Source of the DNA: Chloroflexota bacterium
GTDB lineage: Bacteria > Chloroflexota > Dehalococcoidia > Lucifugimonadales > UBA3495
Direction of reading: 5' to 3'
Assembly: GCA_026710825.1 (NCBI GenBank)
Contig: JAPOQH010000006.1
Location: 26,773 to 90,772, forward strand
DNA length: 64,000 bases
The notes below the pieces were generated by a model. The model was not told where the DNA came from. It saw only the letters and a list, made by a program, of their open reading frames with translations, and searched no databases. Shown in pieces: positions 36,592 through 45,720 of this stretch. Position numbers and translations under genes: made by a program. How positions within the stretch are numbered: position 1 is the first letter of the stretch; each line of letters opens with the position of its first letter.

Positions 36592-36756
36592 GTCTCTCCC
36601 TCCGGTCGCTGATTCACATGCTCAACGTACGCGTTGTCCTCTGCATTTCGCATTCGGACTGGGCGGTCCACTACAGGGATAGTAGCACCATTACGACGGG
36701 AGAGTGGCATGAGCCTGTCGGGGGGCGGTGCGTTGAACGAGGGAGGACCGCTTCGG

Positions 36757-37617
36757 TTATTCGGTTGTCGCCCGCTGGATGAATTCTCGGGCGGCCGAGT
36801 AGTTTCGGGCTCCGCTGCGCCTGATGGGTGGCACGACGTAGCAGTCCTCGACGCCGGCCTCCCGCAAACGCTGCCAAACATCCAGAGCGATGTCGACGCC
36901 GGAGCGGCCGTTGGCGAGATCGTCGGTTACCCACCGGGGCACGCTGGCGAAGGAGACACCGTCAGGTTCCATGAGCCCGACGCCGTAGAAGACAGGCGTG
37001 GTGAATCTCATGCCGGCGGTGCGGGCGCAAGCGTCGGCGAATCGTGCCACATCGGCGGGATCGAACACGGGTTGGGTGATGAGGAAGTGCGCGCCGGCAT
37101 CGACCTTGCGGGCGGCCAGGCGAGCCTCACGGTCGATGCCTCGCCCCAGGTCCACGGTGGCGCCGATGCAGAAATCGGTGGGGGCGCGCAACGAGCGTCC
37201 ACGATAGTCGACGCCCTGGTTGAGGTTGGCTACCGCCGCGATGAGTTCGGTGGACCGATAGTCATTGACGGGCGACGCCAAATCCTCCGGCCCGAGAGGA
37301 TCGCCGGCGACCACGACTACGTTCTCCAAGGAGAGGGCCTGGGCTCCCAGCAGCAGGGACTCAAGGGCGAGGCGGTTCATGTCTCGCGTTGCGAGGGTGA
37401 AAATTGGATCTGCGCCGCAACGGTCCCGCAGGACGGCGGCGGTGGCCACGGAGTTGACCCGCACCGCGCGGCCGGGGTTGTAGGCCGCCGACACGAACTG
37501 CGCGTTGTGGGGCGGCGCGGGTATGTCCTCAGGGCGACCGGAGCGGGGCGGCGAGTAGTCGCAGATGAAGCACGGGCGGCCGGTTACGGCACGGCGTTGG
37601 TCAACCACCTTCGCCAT
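36757..37617 (-). CDS. Methylenetetrahydrofolate reductase-like protein
   Basis: 286 residues of the MetF TIM-barrel family: PCFICDYSPPRSG near the start, VNSVATAAVLRDRCG, FTLATRDMNRLALESLLLGA, NVVVVAGDPLGPEDL, IGATVDLG and AHFLITQPVFDPADV. MetF reduces methylene-tetrahydrofolate with FAD. The N-terminal SFEF motif of classical MetF is not evident, and a family member with another folate-linked role is possible. It is 47 nt downstream of the MqnA-like gene on the same strand, a probable operon. ATG 37617 is chosen over an in-frame TTG at 37629; neither has a good ribosome site. Confidence 0.8.
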   Translation of the reverse strand: MAKVVDQRRAVTGRPCFICDYSPPRSGRPEDIPAPPHNAQFVSAAYNPGRAVRVNSVATAAVLRDRCGADPIFTLATRDMNRLALESLLLGAQALSLENVVVVAGDPLGPEDLASPVNDYRSTELIAAVANLNQGVDYRGRSLRAPTDFCIGATVDLGRGIDREARLAARKVDAGAHFLITQPVFDPADVARFADACARTAGMRFTTPVFYGVGLMEPDGVSFASVPRWVTDDLANGRSGVDIALDVWQRLREAGVEDCYVVPPIRRSGARNYSAAREFIQRATTE

Positions 37618-37664
37618 GGGATCATTCAAGCGCAGGGCGAGCGACCGGGCGCGGGCTGGATCTG

Positions 37665-38435
37665 TTAGCCGCCCAGTTCTTCCAGGTACTCGCGGAATCG
37701 GGCAATGGCCTGCTGCTCGGACCTGCCGACGTAGTAGCGGATGCCCTGGACGTATTCCACGACGTCGCGGGGGAGCATGAGCAGTTCGTCGCGGGGCTCG
37801 TTCAGGTGGTAGAGGCCGTCCACGCCCTCCTCGAGGCCGACATACAGCGTATCTTCCAGGATCGCCTTTTCCCGGCTATCCATATCCTTGCGCATGACCC
37901 ACTGGCTGAATACGAACGGGAGGTTGGTCCACTGGGACCACTCGGAGCCGAGGTCGAAACGGTGTGCGAATCCACGGGTGCCTCGACGGCGACGCAAAGC
38001 ACGGTTTCCGATCAGGAGGAAGGCGTCGAAAGTTTCGTCGGGACGGATTACGTCGCCGGGACGAATGGCGAACTCGCCCGGTTCGAGGCCGTATTTCCGG
38101 CGCAGGAGTACTTCCAGCAGTTTTGCGGCGGTCACATCCTCGTCGGATATGCCGATGGTGACGCCGCCCAGCTCTTCCATGGGGAATTGCGAATACAGAG
38201 CAACGCTAACCGCCCGACTCTGGGTGGAGAAGCAGAACCCGCTGACCGGTTCGAAACGGTCCTCGAGTCGAAACACGTCGGACAGGTGGGCCGGACCGGC
38301 GTCAAGTTCCCCGTTGGCAAGGGCTTCGCCGAGTTGTCGGGGCGTGGTTAGGCGCAACTCGATTCCCCGTCGCTCCATGTCGAAGTAGAAGGGTTCGCTT
38401 TCCAGGTACGGCACACGGCCGACTTTGATGGGCAT
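37665..38435 (-). CDS. MqnA/MqnD-like periplasmic-binding-fold protein
   Basis: 256 residues. IKVGRVPYLESEPFYF at the start, ELDAGPAHLSDVFRLE, SRAVSVALYS, IGISDEDVTAAKLLEVLLRR and FDAFLLIGNRALRR follow the menaquinone-pathway MqnA/MqnD (chorismate dehydratase) layout. DLGSEWSQWTNLPFVFSQWV is also characteristic. MqnA removes water from chorismate in the futalosine pathway. No other mqn gene is in view, and its pairing with a MetF-like gene is unusual, so a different small-acid substrate is possible. ATG 38435 follows a weak GGTGG site. Confidence 0.8.
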   Translation of the reverse strand: MPIKVGRVPYLESEPFYFDMERRGIELRLTTPRQLGEALANGELDAGPAHLSDVFRLEDRFEPVSGFCFSTQSRAVSVALYSQFPMEELGGVTIGISDEDVTAAKLLEVLLRRKYGLEPGEFAIRPGDVIRPDETFDAFLLIGNRALRRRRGTRGFAHRFDLGSEWSQWTNLPFVFSQWVMRKDMDSREKAILEDTLYVGLEEGVDGLYHLNEPRDELLMLPRDVVEYVQGIRYYVGRSEQQAIARFREYLEELGG

Positions 38436-38679
38436 GGTACAGCCACCGCGTTTCTTCGGGATAATCGGCAACGACTCGCAGCGCGCTGCACTATCCGAGT
38501 GAGCGTTGCGACGGTAAGATTGTAGGCCGGGCCGCAACGACGGTCAAGGACGGACCTCGTCGCCAGGGGCACGCAGTCTACTGGAATTGTGCGTGCCGCT
38601 TCTGCGCACGGCCGATGAGTCCCAAATCGGGCGCAGCACGTATAGAGACAGCGAAACCAAGTACACAGGAACGCAGAAC

Positions 38680-40152
38680 GTGAAAAATACAACAGCCGTC
38701 ATGGTCGCGCTGGTCGCAGCCGTGGGATGCATCGTAGCGGCGATTGCTGCCGGGCAAGTGACCGCGCAAGACGCCGTAACCGTCAACCAGCAAGGAGTGG
38801 AGAACCATTTTCCGGATGGCCTCCGCTTCTTCATTGACGCCGAAAGCGCGAGCCAAATCGACGAGATACGGGTGTACGTGCGCAAGTTGGGACAGTCCAG
38901 CCGCACGACATATCGGGCAGTTGAGTTCGAGCCGGGAAACGCGATATCGGGGGAAGCGCTGTTCCAGAGCAAAACGTCAAACGAGTACATCCCGACCGGC
39001 ACGCGGCTGGAATACCATTTCGACATCCGGACCGCCGACGGATCAAACTTTCAGACCGAGCCGGAAACCATCGTCTATCTGAATACCGACCTGAACTGGG
39101 ATTCGAAATCGTCGGGTCTGATCGACGTTTATTACTATGAGTACGACGAGTTGTCGGAGATACGGGCCGAGGCGGTTTTGCAGGTCGCCGCAGAAACCTA
39201 CGAGTTTATGAGGCCGATCCTCGGCGTGGAGCTCAGAGAACCCATGAGCATCGTGGTCTACTCTGACTATGATCACATGCGGGAGGCGCTGAACCCGTCC
39301 TCGCAGGTGGCGGCCCGGCATCTGCGGACGTTGGGTAAGGCATTCTCCAACGAAAGAACGCTGCTGGTGGATGGCTCCAGGGACGCCGGAGTGGGCGACA
39401 ATACGCTGACAACCACAGCCCACGAATTCACACACCTGCTGGTGGCCGACGCGTCGGGCAGCGCGTACTCACAGGTCCACGCGTGGCTCAACGAAGGCCT
39501 CGCGGTGTACTCGGAGCGTCAACCCGGCAACGAATACGAACGTTTCATGCGGAACGCGATCTTCAACGACCGCGTGCCGCCGCTGGTCGGCCTGCGAACG
39601 TTCGCCGGCACGCCCCAGGAAACCCTGCGCGCCTATGGTCAAGGGCATGCGGTAGTTTCATACATGCTGGCCGCGTACGATCCCGTGCTGATGAAAGAGT
39701 TGTTCGTCAACCTCCGCACGACGTACAACTTCGGGAAAGCGCTGTCGGCCTCCTACGGAGTAACGGTACCCGAGTTGGACAACGCCTGGCGGGAGAGCGT
39801 GGGCCTGGCTCCCCGGGATCTGTCGACACCACCGCCGCCACCGTTGCAGGTGCTGCCAACGCGCAGGGCCCAAGCGCCGGCGGAGGCTCCGGCGTCGACC
39901 GAACCGGCCCCCGCGGCAGCGGCTCCGGCGGCGACGGCACAACCGACACCAACCGCGGCGCCGGCCCCGACCTATACTCCCGCGCCGCCGCCAACCCCAG
40001 CCGCACCGGCCGGAGGCGGATGCGGAGCGGCGCCGGAGCAGTCCGGCACAGTTCCTGCCGAGTTGGCATCCCTGATGTTGCTGGGCGCACCGGTTGGGCT
40101 GATCGCGCTGGCAGGGTTCAGACGAGGTCGGCGTCGAATCGACAACGATTGA
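38680..40152 (+). CDS. Secreted peptidase MA-like metallopeptidase with Pro-rich stalk and C-terminal anchor
   Basis: 490 residues from GTG 38680, with AGGAA 8 nt upstream. An N-terminal hydrophobic signal (VMVALVAAVGCIVAAIAAG) is followed by an extracellular strand-rich domain, then a gluzincin-type zinc protease: TTAHEFTHLLVAD with HExxH, and WLNEGLAVYSE supplying the third ligand. A Pro/Ala/Thr stalk of about 70 residues and a C-terminal helix (ASLMLLGAPVGLIALAGF) with a basic tail RRGRRR anchor it. The stalk plus membrane plus Arg tail resembles sorting-type anchors. It probably cleaves proteins or peptides at the cell surface. Confidence 0.85.
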   Translation: MKNTTAVMVALVAAVGCIVAAIAAGQVTAQDAVTVNQQGVENHFPDGLRFFIDAESASQIDEIRVYVRKLGQSSRTTYRAVEFEPGNAISGEALFQSKTSNEYIPTGTRLEYHFDIRTADGSNFQTEPETIVYLNTDLNWDSKSSGLIDVYYYEYDELSEIRAEAVLQVAAETYEFMRPILGVELREPMSIVVYSDYDHMREALNPSSQVAARHLRTLGKAFSNERTLLVDGSRDAGVGDNTLTTTAHEFTHLLVADASGSAYSQVHAWLNEGLAVYSERQPGNEYERFMRNAIFNDRVPPLVGLRTFAGTPQETLRAYGQGHAVVSYMLAAYDPVLMKELFVNLRTTYNFGKALSASYGVTVPELDNAWRESVGLAPRDLSTPPPPPLQVLPTRRAQAPAEAPASTEPAPAAAAPAATAQPTPTAAPAPTYTPAPPPTPAAPAGGGCGAAPEQSGTVPAELASLMLLGAPVGLIALAGFRRGRRRIDND

Positions 40153-40225
40153 GCGGTCGAGGCGCGTACAATGACACCCGCGCCACCGGCAGACTCAAAT
40201 GGCGCTCACAATAAAGGGAGGAACC

Positions 40226-41203
40226 ATGCGCGCAGTCTGGTATGAGGAAAACGGGGACGCTTCGGTGCTTCAGGTGGGCGAGATGCCAGACCCTGAGCCG
40301 GGGCCCGGCGAGGTGCGCGTTCGCGTGGTTACCTCAGGCGTGAATCCGTCGGACTGGAAGCGACGACAGAACGCGGGCCCGGGTACTGCTTTCCCACGGG
40401 TGATACCCAACCAGGACGGCGCGGGAGTGATTGACCAGGTGGGAGAGGGCGTGCCGGAGTCCCGTATCGGGGAGCGGGTGTGGCTCTACCAGTCGCAGTT
40501 CGGACGGCCATTTGGAACCGCCGCCGACTACACGGCGCAGCCGTCCAACCGGGCGGTTCCGCTGCCGGACAACGTGGACTTCGCGCTGGCGGCAGGGCTG
40601 GGCGTGCCGGCGCTGACGGCGCACCGGTGCGTGTTCGCCGACGGGCCGGTGGCCGGCAAAACGGTGCTGGTTCCCGGAGGCGCGGGAGCCGTGGGCAACA
40701 TGGCGTTGCAGATGGCGCGAATCGGCGGCGCGGCCAACATCATCAGCACGGTGAGCGGAGACGCCAAGGCGGAGATTGCGCGGCAGGCGGGAGCGCACCA
40801 CACCGTGAACTACCGCACCGAGGATACGGCGGCGCGGATCCTGGAGTTGACGGGCGGTGAGGGAGTTGATCTGATCGTGGAGGTGGACTACTCCGGGAAT
40901 TTCGCCGTGAGCCAGCGGATCATCAAGAGGAGCGGCGCCATCACGATTTACGCGGCCGGAGATGGGCCAGCGCCGCCATTCCAGTTTCCGGTGAGCAACG
41001 TGAACGTGCGGCACGTGCTGGTGTACGATATGCCGGAGGACGCGAAGACCGTCGGCGTGGACGACACTAACCGGTGGCTGGCGTCGGGCGAACTGGTGGG
41101 GATGGATGGCCCACACTTCCCGCTGGAGGACACGGCCGGGGCGCGCGAAGCGGTACGGGCCGCGACGGTGGGCAAGGTCGTGATTGACGTGTCGGGCGGA
41201 TAA
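40226..41203 (+). CDS. NADPH:quinone reductase-like zinc-free MDR oxidoreductase
   Basis: 325 residues. A GroES-like N-terminus (PEPGPGEVRVRV, SGVNPSDWKRR) is followed by the NADPH Rossmann domain with VLVPGGAGAVGNMALQMARIGG and VDLIVEVDYSGN. The zinc-ligand pattern of alcohol dehydrogenases is absent, which fits quinone oxidoreductases or enoyl reductases. GGGAGG lies 5 nt before ATG. It appears to be monocistronic, between the metallopeptidase and a convergent DUF6232-like gene. Confidence 0.9.
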   Translation: MRAVWYEENGDASVLQVGEMPDPEPGPGEVRVRVVTSGVNPSDWKRRQNAGPGTAFPRVIPNQDGAGVIDQVGEGVPESRIGERVWLYQSQFGRPFGTAADYTAQPSNRAVPLPDNVDFALAAGLGVPALTAHRCVFADGPVAGKTVLVPGGAGAVGNMALQMARIGGAANIISTVSGDAKAEIARQAGAHHTVNYRTEDTAARILELTGGEGVDLIVEVDYSGNFAVSQRIIKRSGAITIYAAGDGPAPPFQFPVSNVNVRHVLVYDMPEDAKTVGVDDTNRWLASGELVGMDGPHFPLEDTAGAREAVRAATVGKVVIDVSGG

Positions 41204-41352
41204 CCCAAACCGGAGGCGGCGGCGCGCGTCGCGAGACTGGTTCGGTGCGCTGGACATGAAACAGCGCGTTGGGTCCGCGACAGCGCGTGGATGCAACGGA
41301 CGGAAGCCGCGCGGCAAAAGCCCAATGCGGCGTTGCTTATCTGCCAGACAAG

Positions 41353-41820
41353 TTAGCGGTTTTCGTAGCGGGCGGGGCGTTCGACAATGGCGCGTTCCAG
41401 TGCGACCTTGAGGCGTTCGCTAAAGAATCGGCTGGTGGAGGAGACGATGCGGTGCTCCTGGCGGTCTTCCCGTTTGGCGGGCAGGGTCACGATGACGTGG
41501 TAGACCTTGAACTTGTTGGAGCGGATGCGGTTCCCCCACCAGGTTACGGCGACGGCCACCAGCACTACGAATATTCCCATGGTGAGCCAGGCGCCGGCGA
41601 ATCCACCGACTGCGGCCACGGCGATACCGATGATGCCGCCGCCGCCCACGGTGCGCCACCAGCCGATGGGAGGCCGGTCAGACTCCTCCTCAACGACCTC
41701 CATCTCCACTGACAGAATGTCCTCGATGCGGTATTCCTTGCCGTCCGGTGCAACGAAGCGTTCGTAGGTGACCAGCGTTCCGTGCTCCTTGAGCAGCACG
41801 CGATCCTTGGATACCACCAT
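41353..41820 (-). CDS. DUF6232-like membrane protein
   Basis: 155 residues. An N-terminal strand-rich part (RVLLKEHGTLVTYERFV, YRIEDILSVEME) is followed by two adjacent membrane helices (GIIGIAVAAVGGFAGAWL, MGIFVVLVAVAVTWW) and a C-terminal cytoplasmic part FKVYHVIVTLPAKR. This layout fits DUF6232 membrane proteins of unknown function. ATG 41820 begins MVVSKDRV. Family assignment is from pattern only. Confidence 0.7.
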   Translation of the reverse strand: MVVSKDRVLLKEHGTLVTYERFVAPDGKEYRIEDILSVEMEVVEEESDRPPIGWWRTVGGGGIIGIAVAAVGGFAGAWLTMGIFVVLVAVAVTWWGNRIRSNKFKVYHVIVTLPAKREDRQEHRIVSSTSRFFSERLKVALERAIVERPARYENR

Positions 41821-41860
41821 GATGGATACGCTCCGTGCCTTGCAGCGCTGACGATTCTGG

Positions 41861-41906
41861 ATTCCGGCCCCGTATCAAGCACGGGGTGACGTTCTTTCGC
41901 CGGAAT
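41861..41906. repeat. Nested hairpin with ATTCCGGC arms
   Basis: ATTCCGGC pairs with GCCGGAAT, and inside it CCCCGT pairs with ACGGGG. It lies between two minus-strand genes, 3' to the SDR gene at 41920, where it may terminate transcription. Confidence 0.55.
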
Positions 41907-41919
41907 GACGGTGTAGGGG

Positions 41920-42690
41920 TTACTGGGCCGTGGTGCCGCCGTCGATGACCAGTTCGGAGCCGGTCATGAAGGACGACTCATCGGATGCCAGGAATACGAT
42001 CCCGTAGGCGATATCGTCGGCGTTGCCCACGCGCCCGATGGGGATGCGCTCGTTGATCCAGGCGAAGTGGCGCTCGTTATCGTAGCTGCGGGTGGTGAGA
42101 GGAGTATGGCAGTAGCCGGGGTGAATGGAATTGACGCGGATGTTATCGCCAGCGTACTGCATGGCCGCAGACTTAGTCAGCAGTCGGATCGCGCCCTTGG
42201 CGGCATGGTATGCGGTGGAGGTGGGACTGCCGACCAGTCCGTAGATTGACGAGATGTTGACGATGGAACCGCTGCCGGCTTTCAGCATCTCGGGCACGCC
42301 GTGCTTGATGCCCAGGAAGGTGCCCTTGGCGTGGACGTCGATCTGGCCGTCCCAGGCTTCCTCGGTGGTTTCCTCGACGGTGTAGCGGGCGCCGGTGCCG
42401 GCGTTGTTGACCAGGACGTTCAGGGTACCGTGGGCTGATACGGTGGCGGCGACGGCGTCGATCCAGTCCTGTTCGCTGGTGACGTCCAGCTTGACGAAGG
42501 TGGCGTCGCCGCCGGCCGCGCGGATCTGCTCGGCGGTGCGTTCACCGTTTTCGGTGTTGATGTCGCCAAGCACGACCTTTGCGCCTTCCTGGCAGAACAT
42601 CCTGGCAGCCGCGCCGCCGAATCCCATCAACTCACCCTCGACACCGCTGGCCGCTCCGCTGATCAACGCCACTTTGCCTTCCATCCGCAT
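41920..42690 (-). CDS. Short-chain dehydrogenase/reductase
   Basis: 256 residues of the classical SDR fold: cofactor motif SGAASGVEGELMGFGG at about 11, which is expanded compared with the usual TGxxxGIG, GDINTENG with an Asp suggesting NAD preference, NNAGTGAR, the catalytic YHAAKG and PGYCHTPLTT. AGGAGG lies 7 nt before ATG. The 7-residue longer glycine loop is an oddity that may alter cofactor binding. Substrate unknown; it is divergent from the MBL-fold gene. Confidence 0.9.
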   Translation of the reverse strand: MRMEGKVALISGAASGVEGELMGFGGAAARMFCQEGAKVVLGDINTENGERTAEQIRAAGGDATFVKLDVTSEQDWIDAVAATVSAHGTLNVLVNNAGTGARYTVEETTEEAWDGQIDVHAKGTFLGIKHGVPEMLKAGSGSIVNISSIYGLVGSPTSTAYHAAKGAIRLLTKSAAMQYAGDNIRVNSIHPGYCHTPLTTRSYDNERHFAWINERIPIGRVGNADDIAYGIVFLASDESSFMTGSELVIDGGTTAQ

Positions 42691-42851
42691 TGCCTGACCT
42701 CCTGTACTGACGCCGGACTTGACCGTCGGGCGGCATTATAGCAGGCGAGCAGGCACGTTCAGGCGGGCCTCGAGGGCTTGCGGGAGGGGAGTATAATGCT
42801 GCCCAGCGGCCCCCTGACACGAGCGTGGGGTTGCAGAGGAGGAATGTCCAG

Positions 42852-43985
42852 ATGCCCGACTACTTCACGGAGGTGGATGTCCTCCGCAACGGCGATTCGG
42901 CCGGCAACGGCATGACGCTGCGCCTGACCGACTCCCACGGCCGAACGATTCACACCGTGGCGGTGCCGCAAGAGGGACATTCGCACACCGGGCCAACCTG
43001 GGCGTACATCTTCGAGAATGAAGGGTTGACGCTGATTGACCCGGGAGCCGAGGCGTCATTTGAACTGCTGCGAACCGGCATGGCGCTGGGTGGCCTTGAG
43101 GTTGGAGACATCGAGCGGGTGATCATCACGCACGGGCATGCCGACCACGACGGCGGCGTGGCGCGGGTGATTGAGCAGTCGGGCGCGGAGTTGTGGGCGC
43201 ACGACATTTACCAACCGCTGCTGCCTTTTGATCCGCGCGACCTGCAATTCATGGCGTCGTCGCCCATTCACCAGGCGATGTGGGAAACGGCGAAGGCCAA
43301 CGGTTTCAGCCCGTCCAACTCGGAGGAACGCGAGCGATACATGGCGTCGCGCAAGACTCACCAGGTGGGGCATCACATCGCGCACGGGGAACAGCAGGGT
43401 GAGCTCAAGTACATGCATGCCCCGGGCCATTCGCCCGACGAGATCTGCGCGGTGATCGACAACGGGCCGGGCAGCGGAATGGTTTTCACCGGCGACCACG
43501 TGCTGCCGGAGATCAGCCCGCACCCGACGATGAAAACGGCATTCAACGGGCCAGTGCTCAACAGCCTGCCGATCCACTACCAGGATCCGGACGATTCATT
43601 TGGATTGCTGACCTACCTGCGGTCGCTACAGCGGGTGGCGGACCTGGGGCCGGAGGTGGCAGTGCTGCCGGCGCACCGGCTGTACAACAACCACAAGTTC
43701 AACTTCCAGACCACGCAGCGGGCGGCGGATTTGATCCGGTTCCACGCGCGCCGGTTGGGTCGCATCCTGGTAACGGCCGGGCCGGAACCGCAGCCGCTGG
43801 AGGACGTGACGCGGCAGACGTTCGAGCGGCGCAAGCTGGAGGGCGGCAACTTCTTCGCAGCGCTGACCGAGGTGGTGGCGCATATCGAGTTGCTGGAGGA
43901 CTCCGGCGACCTTGAGGTTACGGACGACCACAAGCTGCGACGGACGGGACGAGAGAACTACCAGGATCTGCTGCGGGCGTTGTGA
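42852..43985 (+). CDS. MBL-fold metallohydrolase
   Basis: 377 residues. The dinuclear metal motif is HGHADHDGG at about 100, with further ligands APGHSPDEICAV at about 196 and TGDHVLPEISPHP. A C-terminal helical part (TYLRSLQRVADLG, PAHRLYN) resembles the LACTB2/glyoxalase II-like group. It probably hydrolyses a thioester or lactone. GAGGAGG lies 9 nt before ATG. It is divergent from the SDR gene at 42690 with a shared 161-bp gap. Confidence 0.9.
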   Translation: MPDYFTEVDVLRNGDSAGNGMTLRLTDSHGRTIHTVAVPQEGHSHTGPTWAYIFENEGLTLIDPGAEASFELLRTGMALGGLEVGDIERVIITHGHADHDGGVARVIEQSGAELWAHDIYQPLLPFDPRDLQFMASSPIHQAMWETAKANGFSPSNSEERERYMASRKTHQVGHHIAHGEQQGELKYMHAPGHSPDEICAVIDNGPGSGMVFTGDHVLPEISPHPTMKTAFNGPVLNSLPIHYQDPDDSFGLLTYLRSLQRVADLGPEVAVLPAHRLYNNHKFNFQTTQRAADLIRFHARRLGRILVTAGPEPQPLEDVTRQTFERRKLEGGNFFAALTEVVAHIELLEDSGDLEVTDDHKLRRTGRENYQDLLRAL

Positions 43986-44020
43986 GGGTCGGTCCCGCAA
44001 TTATGTGAGGTTGCAGCACG

Positions 44021-44458
44021 GTGTTAGGTCTGATCGGAGAGGCTCTCGTTGTAGTCCTGCTCGGATGTGCGACGATACTATGCGTCGCATTGATCATAGC
44101 GGTTGTAAAGCTTGCGCCGCCGTTGTTGCGGTCAGCACGAAATTTGGACAAGATTTCCAGTGATGTCGCCGCCGTGTCTCAGGACATAGCCCAAGATCTC
44201 GCTAAAACCGCGCACAATGCGGCCACCGCATCAGAAAACGCTGTCGGGGCATCCGGCAATATGTTGTCAGCGACCAACGATTTTGCTGATGCAACGGCTA
44301 CTTTAGCAGCTGTCTCACGGACAGATATCCGAGCAATCCTAACCCTGGTTGCCAATGGTAATATCGGAACCCTAAAGGACTTGGCCGGTTATTTTGCAGA
44401 AAACATACCTCAAGCCGCTGCGCGTGTGGGTTCTATATTCCGCCGGGGCGGGGGATGA
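44021..44458 (+). CDS. Hypothetical membrane-anchored protein with a long helix
   Basis: 145 residues from a GTG start. An N-terminal membrane helix (VVVLLGCATILCVALIIAVV) is followed by an amphipathic Ala/Ser-rich helical region (LDKISSDVAAVSQDIAQDLA, TAHNAATASENAVGASGN), like DUF948-type or methyl-accepting-type helices. It ends with IFRRGGG. GAGG lies about 12 nt before the GTG. It is 35 nt after the MBL gene and could be its operon partner. Confidence 0.65.
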   Translation: MLGLIGEALVVVLLGCATILCVALIIAVVKLAPPLLRSARNLDKISSDVAAVSQDIAQDLAKTAHNAATASENAVGASGNMLSATNDFADATATLAAVSRTDIRAILTLVANGNIGTLKDLAGYFAENIPQAAARVGSIFRRGGG

Positions 44459-44510
44459 ACCAACGACTACAAATGCGCGGCCGTATTGAAACAACACCGA
44501 GGTGATCGCA

Positions 44511-45293
44511 ATGTCTCTGGAAGGTAAGGTAGCTTTGGTCACGGGAGCAGGGCGTGGGATGGGACGGGCCACAGCGCTGGCATTGGCGGGCGAGGGGGCC
44601 GACGTCGCGGTTACGGACATCATGGCGGACAATGTTGAGGAAACGGCGACCGACGTTCGGGCATCCGGGCGGCAGAGCGTGGCGATTGCGGCGGACATCG
44701 GCGACGGCGACGACATCGACCGGGTGATCGCCGAGGCGGTGAGTTCGTTGGGTCGGGTGGACATCCTGGTTAACAACGCGGGGGTTACGCGCTACCTGGA
44801 CATCATGGACATCACCGAGGCGGACTGGGACCGCATCCACCGGGTCAACGCACGCGGAGCATTTTTCGTGATGCAGCGGACGGCGCGGCAGATGATCGAC
44901 CAGGGCAGCGGCGGGCGCATCGTGAACATCGCGTCCATCGCAGGCAAGGGCTACCGTGGCACGTCCAACGCGGCGTATGCGGCCAGCAAGGGCGCGGTGA
45001 TCTCGATGACGCTGATCGCGGCGCATCAACTGGCGCGCTACGACATCAACGTGAACGCCATCTGCCCGGGCTCAACCATCACCGCGATGTCCACGAGCAC
45101 GATGGAGCAGCGGGCGGCGGATGCCGGGCTATCGGTTGACGAGTTGCAGGCACAGCGGGCGTCGAACATACCCATCGGCCGGGCCAACGAGCCTGAGGAC
45201 ATCGCGGCGATGGCGGCGTTTCTGGCGAGTCCGGGCGCGCGCAACATCACCGGCCAGACGATCAACGTGGACGGCGGGCTGGTGATGCACTAA
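44511..45293 (+). CDS. Short-chain dehydrogenase/reductase (FabG-like)
   Basis: 260 residues with all SDR motifs: VTGAGRGMGRATALALAG, TDIMADN, NNAGVTRYLDI, IASIAGKGYRGTSNAAYAAS with catalytic Ser, Tyr and Lys, and CPGSTITAMS. The C-terminus NITGQTINVDGGLVM is typical. GAGGTG lies 6 nt before ATG 44511. Substrate unknown. Its stop codon overlaps the PIN toxin's stop on the other strand by 4 nt. Confidence 0.93.
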   Translation: MSLEGKVALVTGAGRGMGRATALALAGEGADVAVTDIMADNVEETATDVRASGRQSVAIAADIGDGDDIDRVIAEAVSSLGRVDILVNNAGVTRYLDIMDITEADWDRIHRVNARGAFFVMQRTARQMIDQGSGGRIVNIASIAGKGYRGTSNAAYAASKGAVISMTLIAAHQLARYDINVNAICPGSTITAMSTSTMEQRAADAGLSVDELQAQRASNIPIGRANEPEDIAAMAAFLASPGARNITGQTINVDGGLVMH

Positions 45294-45712
45294 AAACTCA
45301 CCAGGTCGATCCGATCCCCGTAACGACGGAAGTCCGCGGTGTTGAACGTGAGCAACCTTCGCTCCCCATGGGCAAGCATAGTTGCAACGATATTGGCGTC
45401 GTGAATCTGTTTTCCGCCCACCGCGATGCTGCGGCAAAGGGCGACCAGTAATTCGGTCACGGCCGGACCATCCTCTAGAACCTGGAAGTGGCTGGTAAGC
45501 CTATCCACGTCATCGAGGGCATTCTCGCGGGTAATGGCGATTGGCCAAGTCTGCGGTCGGGTTACGACAGCCAAGTATTCACGCACGACCTGGCGACTGA
45601 TTCTCAAAGGCTCGTCTGCCCGAATGGCTTGTTCCAGCCGTGTCCTCGCGACGATGTGATCGGGGGCTTCCCGGACGCGTGCGTGTACCAGGACGTTGGT
45701 GTCGATAAACAT
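45290..45712 (-). CDS. PIN-domain toxin (VapC-like ribonuclease)
   Basis: 140 residues. FIDTNVLVHARV with the first acidic residue, SRQVVREYLAVVTRP, HDANIVATMLAHG with a further acidic residue and LLTFNTADFRRYGDRI with the last form the PIN active site, which cleaves RNA with Mg or Mn. The start at 45712 is right at the conserved MFIDTNVLV. It follows the DUF7662-type gene by 8 nt, antitoxin first, toxin second, as in VapBC loci. Confidence 0.9.
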   Translation of the reverse strand: MFIDTNVLVHARVREAPDHIVARTRLEQAIRADEPLRISRQVVREYLAVVTRPQTWPIAITRENALDDVDRLTSHFQVLEDGPAVTELLVALCRSIAVGGKQIHDANIVATMLAHGERRLLTFNTADFRRYGDRIDLVSF

Positions 45713-45720
45713 CCGGCAGG

